A model generated the notes under the pieces. It made no database searches. It saw nothing but the letters and a program-made list of their open reading frames with translations, and was not told the DNA's origin. A DNA stretch of 7,804 bases from Methylococcaceae bacterium (GTDB lineage: Bacteria > Pseudomonadota > Gammaproteobacteria > Methylococcales > Methylomonadaceae): NCBI GenBank assembly GCA_947505055.1, contig CANNLO010000216.1, positions 1 to 7,804 on the forward strand, written 5' to 3'. Shown here piece by piece: positions 1 to 6,883 of the stretch; position 1 is the first letter of the stretch; each line of letters opens with the position of its first letter. Position numbers and translations under genes: made by a program.

Positions 1-1
1 T

Positions 2-640
2 GCCGCCGACAAGAAACCAGAAAAGTTTTTATTTTTAAGCTCAGGTGCTATTTACGGGCAACAACCTTGGGAGCTTGAAAAAGTACCAGAGACTTTTCTA
101 GGCGCCCCAAATTGTTTAGATGCAAAAGCGGCCTACGCAGAAGGTAAACGAGCGGCTGAAATGATGTGTGCCATTTATGCAAAACAAAAAGGCTTGTGTA
201 TTTCTATAGCACGTATTTTTGCGCTGTTAGGGCCTTATCTACCAATTGATACACATTTCGCAGCGGGTAATTTTATACGTGATGCTATGCAAGGTAAATC
301 AATTGTTGTGCAAGGTAATGGCTTGCCTTGCCGATCCTATCTATATGCCTCAGATTTAACGGTTTGGCTCTGGCATCTTTTAGTCCGAGGCCAAGCTAAT
401 AAAGCTTACAACGTAGGTTCAGATGAATCTACGACTATTAAACAGCTAGCTGAAAGAACATCGACAGTGCTTGCAAAAGGCGATTATCAAATTCTTGGCG
501 CTAGTGATAGTGGTTGGAATTTAGGCAGATATGTGCCAGATACTCAGTTGATTAACCAAGAATTAGGACTATTCAAAACAGTATCATTAGACGATGCCAT
601 AAAACGAACCGCACTTTGGCATGGCTGGAAAGGAAATTAG
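2..640 (+). CDS. NAD-dependent epimerase/dehydratase/reductase (extended SDR), 5' partial
   Basis: C-terminal 212 residues of an extended short-chain dehydrogenase acting on nucleotide sugars. The frame is open to the left window edge, so the Rossmann GxxGxxG and the true start lie outside; the first in-window ATG at 161 is internal. Visible from position 2 are SSGAIYG (residues 13-19), which supplies the catalytic Ser after a core strand, and the active-site YxxxK as YAEGK (45-49). The substrate-domain segments RSYLYASDL (about 113-121) and AYNVGSDE (about 136-143) are typical of GDP-, CDP- or dTDP-sugar epimerases and 4-keto reductases. The stop lies 3 nt before the TPP enzyme, so the two are probably one operon. 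By analogy with yersiniose synthesis it may reduce the ketone left after the TPP enzyme adds its two-carbon unit; it could equally be an ordinary 4-epimerase or 4-reductase. The family is sure; the substrate is unknown. Confidence 0.9.
   Translation, partial: AADKKPEKFLFLSSGAIYGQQPWELEKVPETFLGAPNCLDAKAAYAEGKRAAEMMCAIYAKQKGLCISIARIFALLGPYLPIDTHFAAGNFIRDAMQGKSIVVQGNGLPCRSYLYASDLTVWLWHLLVRGQANKAYNVGSDESTTIKQLAERTSTVLAKGDYQILGASDSGWNLGRYVPDTQLINQELGLFKTVSLDDAIKRTALWHGWKGN
627..635 (+). promoter_or_regulatory. Ribosome binding site of the TPP enzyme
   Basis: A purine-rich GGAAAGGAA lies inside the last codons of the upstream SDR gene, about 8 nt before ATG 644. It supports that start and translational linkage of the two genes. 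Confidence 0.6.
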
Positions 641-643
641 AAT

Positions 644-2443
644 ATGAAAGTATCAGATTACATTGCACAAAAAGTTGTTGATTATGGCATAAAGCATGTT
701 TTTATGGTGACCGGTGGTGGTGCGATGCATCTTAATCATTCACTGGGGACTCATAAAGACTTAGAGTGCATTTTTAACCATCACGAACAAGCTTGTGCGA
801 TGGCTGCAGAAGCTTATTATCGATTAAGAAACCGATTAGCCTTGGTTAATGTAACCTCTGGACCTGGTGGCACAAACACTATCACCGGTGTTTATGGTGC
901 ATTTGTTGATTCAATTGGCATGCTGGTTATTTCTGGACAAGTCAAATATGAAACTACTGTTAGGAGTACTGGCTTACCTTTACGCCAATATGGCGATCAA
1001 GAGCTTGATATTGAAGAGCTAGTGCGCCCAGTGACTAAATATAGTGTGATGGTTACAGAGCCAGAATCAATACGTTATCATTTAGAAAAAGCACTTTATC
1101 TAGCAACATCTGGCAGGCCTGGCCCCGTGTGGTTAGATATTCCGCTTAATGTTCAGGCAGCACAAATTGATCCAGGTACTTTAGTTGAGTTTGATCCTGC
1201 TGAATTAACAGAGCCTTGGAGATCAACAAATCTGGAATCGGCCATTAAAGCTATTTTTGAGAAAATCGCCAACGCTAAACGCCCTGTGATTTTTGCGGGT
1301 GGTGGGGTGCGTTTAAGTGGCGAACATGAAGCCTTTATCCAATTAGTAGAAAAATTAGGTATCCCAGTAGTTACAGGTTGGAATGCCCACGATGCCATTT
1401 GGAATGCACACCCAAATTACATAGGTCGCCCTGGGACAATAGGTGATAGAGCAGGTAATTTTGCAGTACAAAATGCCGATCTTTTATTAATTTTAGGTAG
1501 TCGTCTAAATATTCGCCAGGTAAGTTATAACTGGAAAACCTTTGCGCGTGAAGCGTATAAGATTTGGATAGATATTGATGAAAATGAGCTTAAAAAACCG
1601 ACCGTATTAGCAGATATGCCGATCCATGCGAATTTGACCGATCTATTACCGATACTGGCGAGTCAGCTATATAAGGGGCCAACCACCGAACACCAGAATT
1701 GGTTAAAGTGGTGTAAGGAGCGGCAACATAGCTATCCTGTAGTGCTTCCTGAGTACTGGGCTAATGAAAAAATAAATCCCTATTGTTTTATGGAAACCTT
1801 GTTCAAGCAATTGGACGAAGGGCAAATTATTGTTTCCGCCAATGGTTCAGCCTGTGTAACAAGCTTTCAGGTGGCCGACTTAAAGCTAGGTCAGCGGCTT
1901 TGGACAAATTCAGGCTGTGCATCAATGGGTTACGATCTTCCCGGTGCTGTCGGCGCATGCAAAGCTTCTGGAGACCAACCAATCATTTGTTTGGCTGGGG
2001 ACGGCAGCATTATGATGAACCTACAGGAGCTGCAAACCATCGTAGGTAATCGGCTCCCGATCAAGATATTTATTCTAAACAATTCTGGATATGTATCAAT
2101 TTCTCAAACGCATCGAAATTTCTTCAATGGCATAGAGGTAGGTGCAGGGCCGAAATCAGGTGTAAACATTCCTGATTTTAGGCGGCTTAGTGAAGCGTTC
2201 GAATTGCCCTATCAGCGATGTTCCATCCATGAACAGATGGAACATGCTATAAAATATTCCTTAAAAATCAATGGCCCATCTGTTTGTGAAGTGATGTTGG
2301 ACGAAAATCAACCCTTTGCTCCGAAACTGGCATCGAAGCAATTGCCGGATGGGACAATGGAGTCACCGCCATTGGAAGATATGGCGCCATTCTTGTCTAA
2401 AGACGAGTTGTTATTAAATACACCATATGTGAGTCGAAAATAA
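644..2443 (+). CDS. Thiamine-pyrophosphate-dependent enzyme, acetolactate synthase (IlvB-like) family, likely sugar-branching
   Basis: Complete 599-residue protein with the three-domain layout of the acetolactate synthase/pyruvate oxidase family. The N-terminal TPP domain carries the cofactor-activating Glu in HHEQACAMAAEA (E48) and a TSGPGGTN loop (about 71-78). The central domain has IFAGGGVR near 216-223. The C-terminal TPP domain has the Mg-TPP motif GDGS (452-455) followed by NN at 479-480. The start is supported by GGAAAGGAA at 627-635, about 8 nt upstream. No small regulatory subunit gene (ilvN/ilvH) is nearby and the neighbours are glycan genes, so branched-chain amino acid synthesis is unlikely. 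Known homologues in polysaccharide loci, such as YerE, use pyruvate to add an acetyl unit to a CDP-linked keto-deoxysugar. That role is inferred here, supported by the adjacent SDR. The family call is firm; the acceptor sugar is not known, because the genes making it lie outside the window. Confidence 0.9.
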   Translation: MKVSDYIAQKVVDYGIKHVFMVTGGGAMHLNHSLGTHKDLECIFNHHEQACAMAAEAYYRLRNRLALVNVTSGPGGTNTITGVYGAFVDSIGMLVISGQVKYETTVRSTGLPLRQYGDQELDIEELVRPVTKYSVMVTEPESIRYHLEKALYLATSGRPGPVWLDIPLNVQAAQIDPGTLVEFDPAELTEPWRSTNLESAIKAIFEKIANAKRPVIFAGGGVRLSGEHEAFIQLVEKLGIPVVTGWNAHDAIWNAHPNYIGRPGTIGDRAGNFAVQNADLLLILGSRLNIRQVSYNWKTFAREAYKIWIDIDENELKKPTVLADMPIHANLTDLLPILASQLYKGPTTEHQNWLKWCKERQHSYPVVLPEYWANEKINPYCFMETLFKQLDEGQIIVSANGSACVTSFQVADLKLGQRLWTNSGCASMGYDLPGAVGACKASGDQPIICLAGDGSIMMNLQELQTIVGNRLPIKIFILNNSGYVSISQTHRNFFNGIEVGAGPKSGVNIPDFRRLSEAFELPYQRCSIHEQMEHAIKYSLKINGPSVCEVMLDENQPFAPKLASKQLPDGTMESPPLEDMAPFLSKDELLLNTPYVSRK

Positions 2444-2445
2444 AT

Positions 2446-3231
2446 ATGTTTAAATCTAAAAAAAACCATTTTGGACAGTATCGGTTTGATACCAAATTAT
2501 CTACAGAAAAACTTTCGCGACGTAATATAATATTTTTACATGTTTTAAAAACAGGTGGTACAAGCTTCTGGCACTCGTTTTCCGCTGCATTGAATTTTGA
2601 TAATACATTAAATTACGCGGTAGTTGATGCACATGATACTGCTACTAAATGTCTTGGTTCCCCAAATAAAAGCCTTGAGGGTTTAAGCATAATAAAATCT
2701 GAATATATCAAGCATAATTTGAGTCGACTTATCGTTCACTACCATAGCCCACATGGTGACTTGACTAATGTTTTGTCAAATCCAACAATTATTATAATGT
2801 TCAGAGAGCCCCTCGCTAGGCTCAGATCGGGCTTTAGGCATTGGCGAAAAACAAATCCTAAAAGAGACTTGGAAGATTTTTTCACTAATGCTTTTTCGAT
2901 GGGTATTAATTATTATCTAGCTGGATGTCTACCCTATTGTGTATCAGCCTTATCCTCCCCCCCCGATTTCCTTATTGATTATATTAAAAAAAATGTTATT
3001 TTTATCCATTTAAATGACTACAGGTTGAGAACCGATATTATCAAATTAATAGAAAAAGAACTTGCTATACCTGAAATAGAAGTCAATCATTTTTCTGGAA
3101 CAATTACAGACAAGAGTTATGATAAAGAATTGGATTCTCTACTTTGCAGTGATGAAGGTTTTTCTCGACAATGGCAGCAGCATCTTGATGCGGAGGTAAT
3201 GTGGCACAAAGTATTTAACCTCGATGTTTAG
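2446..3231 (+). CDS. Sulfotransferase family protein (PAPS-dependent, carbohydrate type)
   Basis: A 261-residue putative PAPS-dependent sulfotransferase. The 5'-phosphosulfate-binding loop is LHVLKTGGTS (residues 31-40, with K35, T36 and T39-S40), following strand IIFLH. The 3'-phosphate-binding motif is MFREPLARLRSGF (118-130, with R120 and S128). This pairing is diagnostic of the heparan/chondroitin-like Sulfotransfer_2 group and bacterial relatives. No signal peptide or membrane segment is evident, so a cytoplasmic enzyme using PAPS and a nucleotide- or lipid-linked glycan is inferred. The ATG lies 2 nt after the TPP-enzyme stop with no strong Shine-Dalgarno, which suggests translational coupling. 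The gene contains a C8 run (2957-2964, encoding S171-P173) and an A8 run (2986-2993); a one-base change in the C8 run would end the protein near residue 175-190, before its C-terminal third. The family is well supported; acceptor and position of sulfation are unknown. Confidence 0.85.
   Translation: MFKSKKNHFGQYRFDTKLSTEKLSRRNIIFLHVLKTGGTSFWHSFSAALNFDNTLNYAVVDAHDTATKCLGSPNKSLEGLSIIKSEYIKHNLSRLIVHYHSPHGDLTNVLSNPTIIIMFREPLARLRSGFRHWRKTNPKRDLEDFFTNAFSMGINYYLAGCLPYCVSALSSPPDFLIDYIKKNVIFIHLNDYRLRTDIIKLIEKELAIPEIEVNHFSGTITDKSYDKELDSLLCSDEGFSRQWQQHLDAEVMWHKVFNLDV
2957..2964 (+). repeat. C8 mononucleotide tract within the sulfotransferase gene
   Basis: Eight consecutive C residues lie in an otherwise AT-rich gene. 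Read in frame they complete Ser171 and encode Pro172-Pro173. One extra C brings a TGA within about five codons, and one fewer C reaches a TAA about 18 codons later, so slippage would inactivate the gene. Confidence 0.8.
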
Positions 3232-3259
3232 TTAAAAGCACCTAGTGTTGTATTGTTAA

Positions 3260-3268
3260 TGGTATATA
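3260..3268 (+). promoter_or_regulatory. Possible extended -10 promoter element before the glycosyltransferase
   Basis: TGGTATATA has the TGn-TATAnT layout of an extended -10 box. It lies in the only real gap of the array (55 nt, 3232-3286). No good -35 hexamer sits 17 bp upstream, and the predicted leader would be only about 12 nt, so this is a weak candidate for an internal promoter. Confidence 0.2.
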
Positions 3269-3286
3269 GAAATTGTTGGATTTAAA

Positions 3287-5539
3287 ATGATAAATAAAAA
3301 GAAAGTCGATGTACTTAAGTCGAAACCACTGGCGAAAATTAAAGTTGACTTAAGTGATCCACATCCTACACTTTGTTTTATTTTGCCAACTTATAATCGT
3401 GAAAAAACGATTGGTTCAGCGCTTGAGCAAATATCTTCACAAATTCTGCGTTCAAAGTTTCGGGAATCTATTACCATTTTGGTGAGCGAAAACCAGTCGA
3501 CTGATCGTTCGGCGGAAATAGCTAAAAGTTTTTCGACTAAATACGATTTTATCCGTGTTATTACCCCTGAGCAGCATCTACCTTCCGGCGAACATAATCT
3601 TTTTTTTGCATTGAGGCAAACTACTGCGGACTTTGTATGGTCGTTTGCAGATGACGATTTACTTTTGCAGGGTAGTATTGACTATATATACGAACACCTT
3701 CTGCAAAGCAGCGCCGATTTTATTTTAGTCAACTCACAATATTGGGACTCTGATGGTCAAGTGATAAGTCAACGTATTCTTGATATTAATCAGAATATTA
3801 TTTGTTTTGATTCGTTCACAGATATATTTTCCGAGGTTGGTCCATTAACGATTCTTGCTTCTTTTAGTTCGGCAATTTATAGGCTAAAAAAAATAGTTGT
3901 ATTGGATCTTGATGGTTTTTTAAGTCCATGCCCTATTTATGCTCATGTCTTTGCTTACTTAGAGGCGTTTTCTAATTCACGTGTTGAAATTTTGAGTGCG
4001 CCACTGGTGGTATTGCGGAAAACTACCGCAAATAAACATTGGGAAAATGTTGCTGAACAATTTGGCTGGTATATGTATTACCCGTGGACAGGTTCATTAG
4101 CTATACATTTACTTCGGGCTCGATCCCGAAACCTTATTACTGTAGAACAATATAGCTGTGCACTCAACTCCAATGAGAATGGTCGCTACGGTTTGATTCC
4201 AAATTTATTAATACAATTTGTTCTTCAGTTGTTGCGAGCATTGGAGAATAGTGATCCCCGAGAAATTCCGTCACGCATAGAGTTTGAAAACATAAGTGCT
4301 GTTGTGCAGAGTATCCCCTATGTTACAGTGGATACTCTGGATTTTTTGCTTTGGGGGAAGAAATATTTCGCAGAGATATGCTCGTTGATAAAGCCACAGA
4401 ATTCTATAGTTAAAAATACACCAAATTCATTATCCAATGCTATTCAGTCTTTGAATATTCCAGAATATTCAGATCCATGGGTACTTGAAATACGTGAAAA
4501 ATTGATCGAAAAGCTACATTTTATTAAACAAACATATGTTAATTTTGGTACGACGAGCCCTGAGTCGCGTCCATTTCTTCTTATGGGGGGGCGGGCGTTC
4601 GTAATATTTCAACTTGCGACACATTTTATATTAATGTCACAAACAGTTTATCAAGAGAATTGGCACATTATGAACCCTAACCATCTCGACGCTTTTGATC
4701 ATTCACCAGACTGGTTTATTTTCGGTTCGTTTGATGAGGCCCTGAAACGCTATTTTGAGTTGGAACACTCTTCTATTGATGCATCCAAGGTTGATTTAGA
4801 TGATCGCGTGATACTCAAAATTTTTAAAGCCCCACCTTGGGATGTATTATCGGATATATTTGAAACTGAGGATGTCCAATCTTTTCTCGACGCTGTCTCA
4901 CATAACATAGTAATGGTAGAGGTGCGACAGGTGCTAGGTATAATTATTGGATGCACAAGTCTGTCAGATGACGCGAAGCTTGATTTACGTCAAATTGAAT
5001 CATCGCAACAGGGGTTTATTGATCCAAATTGGTATCGGCGGACGTATTTTTCGCGCACACAGGGTATGGAGCGCGAAATACTACAACAAAGCCCGTTAGT
5101 TCATTACGTTATGATCGGTGCGCGCAAGGGATGGAGCTTAAGTCCATTTTTCGACGAATTTTTCTTTATCGGAGAGACAAAGATTGGGTTAAATTCAGAT
5201 ACCAGAAAAATGAGTTTATTATCTGATCGAATCGGTTTAGCAAAGTATTTCACAGGAGATTGCGAAGAAGAGGTTTCACCATTTTTTTCGGTATCTTTTT
5301 ACCTAGAACAGTGCAAGAAAAATAGTATCTTAATTGAGGGCTCCCCCGTCATTCATTTTTTAACAACTGGAATTAAATTGGGGTTAGCACCGCACTTAGA
5401 TTGGGATGAAGCTATCTATATGGAATCTAATCCTGATGTAAAACTAACGAGTCAAGGAGCTCCGTATTTTGGTTGGATACATTGGTGCACGAACGGACGA
5501 TTTGAAAAACGAAAAAGTGGTGTTACGAGGAGGTTATGA
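3287..5539 (+). CDS. Family 2 glycosyltransferase with C-terminal repeat module
   Basis: A 750-residue protein. Residues about 28-250 form a GT-A (GT2) domain: strand LCFILPTYNRE (29-39), the nucleotide-binding region VSENQSTDRS (66-75) and the metal-binding acidic motif ADDD (121-124) after FVWSF. This domain would transfer a sugar from a nucleotide donor to the growing glycan at the cytoplasmic face of the membrane. The middle, about 260-575, is helical-looking and unrecognised. The C-terminus (577-743) holds four diverged copies of a 40-odd-residue unit: an F/D-x-x-F/W-Y/F start (PNWYRRTYF, FDEFFF, SVSFYLEQ, DEAIYMESNPDV) followed by a P-x-x-H-Y/F...G stretch (SPLVHYVMIG, SPVIHFLTTG). Similar DxxxYLxxNPDV/HYLxxG repeats are known as tails of other bacterial glycosyltransferases. 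The Shine-Dalgarno is weak (TTGGA, 3276-3280). The length far exceeds a single GT2 domain. The next gene overlaps by ATGA. Family certain for the N-terminus; tail function unknown. Confidence 0.88.
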   Translation: MINKKKVDVLKSKPLAKIKVDLSDPHPTLCFILPTYNREKTIGSALEQISSQILRSKFRESITILVSENQSTDRSAEIAKSFSTKYDFIRVITPEQHLPSGEHNLFFALRQTTADFVWSFADDDLLLQGSIDYIYEHLLQSSADFILVNSQYWDSDGQVISQRILDINQNIICFDSFTDIFSEVGPLTILASFSSAIYRLKKIVVLDLDGFLSPCPIYAHVFAYLEAFSNSRVEILSAPLVVLRKTTANKHWENVAEQFGWYMYYPWTGSLAIHLLRARSRNLITVEQYSCALNSNENGRYGLIPNLLIQFVLQLLRALENSDPREIPSRIEFENISAVVQSIPYVTVDTLDFLLWGKKYFAEICSLIKPQNSIVKNTPNSLSNAIQSLNIPEYSDPWVLEIREKLIEKLHFIKQTYVNFGTTSPESRPFLLMGGRAFVIFQLATHFILMSQTVYQENWHIMNPNHLDAFDHSPDWFIFGSFDEALKRYFELEHSSIDASKVDLDDRVILKIFKAPPWDVLSDIFETEDVQSFLDAVSHNIVMVEVRQVLGIIIGCTSLSDDAKLDLRQIESSQQGFIDPNWYRRTYFSRTQGMEREILQQSPLVHYVMIGARKGWSLSPFFDEFFFIGETKIGLNSDTRKMSLLSDRIGLAKYFTGDCEEEVSPFFSVSFYLEQCKKNSILIEGSPVIHFLTTGIKLGLAPHLDWDEAIYMESNPDVKLTSQGAPYFGWIHWCTNGRFEKRKSGVTRRL
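5527..5533 (+). promoter_or_regulatory. Strong ribosome binding site that decides the start of the next gene
   Basis: GAGGAGG is a near-perfect Shine-Dalgarno inside the last codons of the glycosyltransferase gene. It sits only 2 nt before ATG 5536 but 8 nt before ATG 5542, so 5542 is the better-placed start. Confidence 0.65.
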
Positions 5540-5541
5540 CG

Positions 5542-6654
5542 ATGTTGTTGACGATTTTATTAGTTGTGGATGAATCTAATTTAGATGATATAGATAGATA
5601 TAAGAAAACTATCGAAAGTTACTTTAATGCGTTCGATATCTGGAAAGGAAGTTATGAAGTACTGATAGCTACACCTTCAGATGAAGAATTGAATGAAGGA
5701 GCGGGAGAGTTTTCCATGATAAATGCTCTGTTAGTCCAAAATGACTACCTTTCACAGTGTTCAGGTAAATATGTTTGGATTCTCCCTTGCTTTATTGGGA
5801 TGAAAGACAATAAAGAAATGATTCCTTTGCTTTTCGATGTGCTATCAATGGGGGTCGATTCTGTTGGTCTAAATTCCCATCCAAACTACTCCAATCAAAA
5901 ACAGGTGGAGATTGTCAGTGTAGCGTTAGATTTACTGCCTATAACAGAACATTTTGACGAATTCCGCTACATTATTAGCAAAGAGGCTTTGAAAGAGTGT
6001 TTTGCTAAGGACTCAGGTTTTTTTACCACTTTAACTTATTTGTCGTTTAAGGAGTCTCAGAATACTCGACCTTTGTACGCAATTATCCCATTTAACCTAT
6101 TCATAGTTGAAGGGATTGTAGGGAATACATTTTATTTATTGTGTAATTCTTTCTTTTCAGGAAGTCGTCCTTGGCAGCGTGAGACAATATTTTTATCTAG
6201 GTGCTTTTATTATATTTCTAATTCCCAAATTAACAATGAATTGTCTAAGGGGCAACGGAATAGCTTTATACACATTTTATTTTCTAGTTGTAGTGCTTTG
6301 GAATCTATTTCGACTATTATTTTTAATGAAAATAACTCAAATCTGATTAAATACCAAGCTGTAACATTTGCAAATCAGTTACTGATATCCATCAAACAAT
6401 TGTCAGCGCTTTCTGATAAGAATCAAAATTTGTTTATACAAATATCCAAACTATCTTATTTTTTTAACAACTGGCAAAAAACAGTGTCTATATCGATTGA
6501 TTCAGAAAATATCTCAAACCAAGAGGATAAAGAAAGAATTTTAGATGGTATCTGGTGGTTGGGTAAAGAGCTGAAAGGCCAGCTTAATAAAATCGGAGAG
6601 CAAGTTTTTCTTAATAACGTTAAAAACATTCGTTACGAGATTGAGTTGATTTAG
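5542..6654 (+). CDS. Unrecognised protein, possible degenerate GT-A-fold glycosyltransferase partner
   Basis: A 370-residue protein (372 if ATG 5536, which overlaps the preceding TGA as ATGA, is used). It is not confidently recognised. Its first 90 residues follow a GT2-like order: a hydrophobic strand LLTILLVVDES, a second strand YEVLIATPSDEE, a helix YLSQCSG, then KYVWILPCFIG. The last sits where glycosyltransferases carry the DxD metal site, but the acidic residues are missing here. The rest is rich in Ile, Phe, Ser and Asn with a helical look, and no clear transmembrane bundle or signal peptide. Overlap with the upstream glycosyltransferase and a strong Shine-Dalgarno suggest the two are made together. 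A non-catalytic partner, a divergent transferase or an unrelated protein are all possible; the fold is inferred from pattern only. It is the last intact gene of the array, and no terminator follows. Confidence 0.7.
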   Translation: MLLTILLVVDESNLDDIDRYKKTIESYFNAFDIWKGSYEVLIATPSDEELNEGAGEFSMINALLVQNDYLSQCSGKYVWILPCFIGMKDNKEMIPLLFDVLSMGVDSVGLNSHPNYSNQKQVEIVSVALDLLPITEHFDEFRYIISKEALKECFAKDSGFFTTLTYLSFKESQNTRPLYAIIPFNLFIVEGIVGNTFYLLCNSFFSGSRPWQRETIFLSRCFYYISNSQINNELSKGQRNSFIHILFSSCSALESISTIIFNENNSNLIKYQAVTFANQLLISIKQLSALSDKNQNLFIQISKLSYFFNNWQKTVSISIDSENISNQEDKERILDGIWWLGKELKGQLNKIGEQVFLNNVKNIRYEIELI

Positions 6655-6675
6655 ATAATAACTGGTGAGAGATCA

Positions 6676-6883
6676 GTGGGGCAGGCTTCAATACAGCTAA
6701 CACAAGCGGTAAAGCAAGGGTGTACCATTAAACAAATTTTAGAAGATGCCTTACGTGATTTTTTCTCATCAACCTTCTTGGCCTGATATTGTAAGCTTAG
6801 AAACTTTTTCAGGCTCAGGTTTAAATCCGGGTGTCAATTTAGATAATAATCGTAGTTTGTCCGATATTATGGATGGATGTTAA
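6676..6883 (+). pseudogene. VapB-like antitoxin remnant, N-terminus missing and frameshifted
   Basis: Two frames together read as an antitoxin. Up to about 6759 the first frame gives LTQAVKQGCTIKQILEDALRDF, the helix-turn-helix part of a ribbon-helix-helix-type protein. From about 6761 the next frame gives PDIVSLETFSGSGLNPGVN and LDNNRSLSDIMDG, the typical toxin-binding tail of this family, ending at TAA 6881-6883. Removing one T from the T6 run at 6759-6764 joins them. The expected N-terminal DNA-binding beta strand and start codon are absent: the frame opens directly behind the stop of the preceding gene, and GTG 6676 is only a nominal start. The end overlaps the toxin start by 11 nt, the usual antitoxin-toxin arrangement. 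Probably a remnant of a once complete pair; sequencing error at the T run is an alternative for the shift but does not explain the missing N-terminus. Confidence 0.6.

Noticed and set aside
1153..1398. Minus-strand 81-codon reading frame inside the TPP gene
   Set aside because: It is antisense to well-conserved TPP-enzyme sequence, has no recognisable motif and no ribosome site, so it is a shadow frame.
1783..2049. Plus-strand 88-codon frame within the TPP gene
   Set aside because: It overlaps the catalytic GDG region in another frame and its product has no family features.
644..2443. Acetolactate synthase for branched-chain amino acid synthesis (ilvB)
   Set aside because: No ilvN, ilvC or ilvD nearby and the neighbours are glycan genes; the family match alone does not establish that role.
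4750..4956. Minus-strand 68-codon frame in the glycosyltransferase gene
   Set aside because: Low-complexity Ser/Thr-rich translation, antisense to a clear gene, no start signal.
5029..5226. Plus-strand 65-codon frame in the repeat tail region
   Set aside because: The primary frame here shows the repeat pattern; this one has no motif and is a shadow.
6655..6675. Rho-independent terminator after the last glycan gene
   Set aside because: No stable inverted repeat followed by a T run was found in the bases after the stop.
6746..6883. An independent 45-codon small gene starting at ATG 6746
   Set aside because: Its C-terminal half is the antitoxin tail and its N-terminal part is antitoxin DNA read out of frame, so it is better explained as part of the broken antitoxin.
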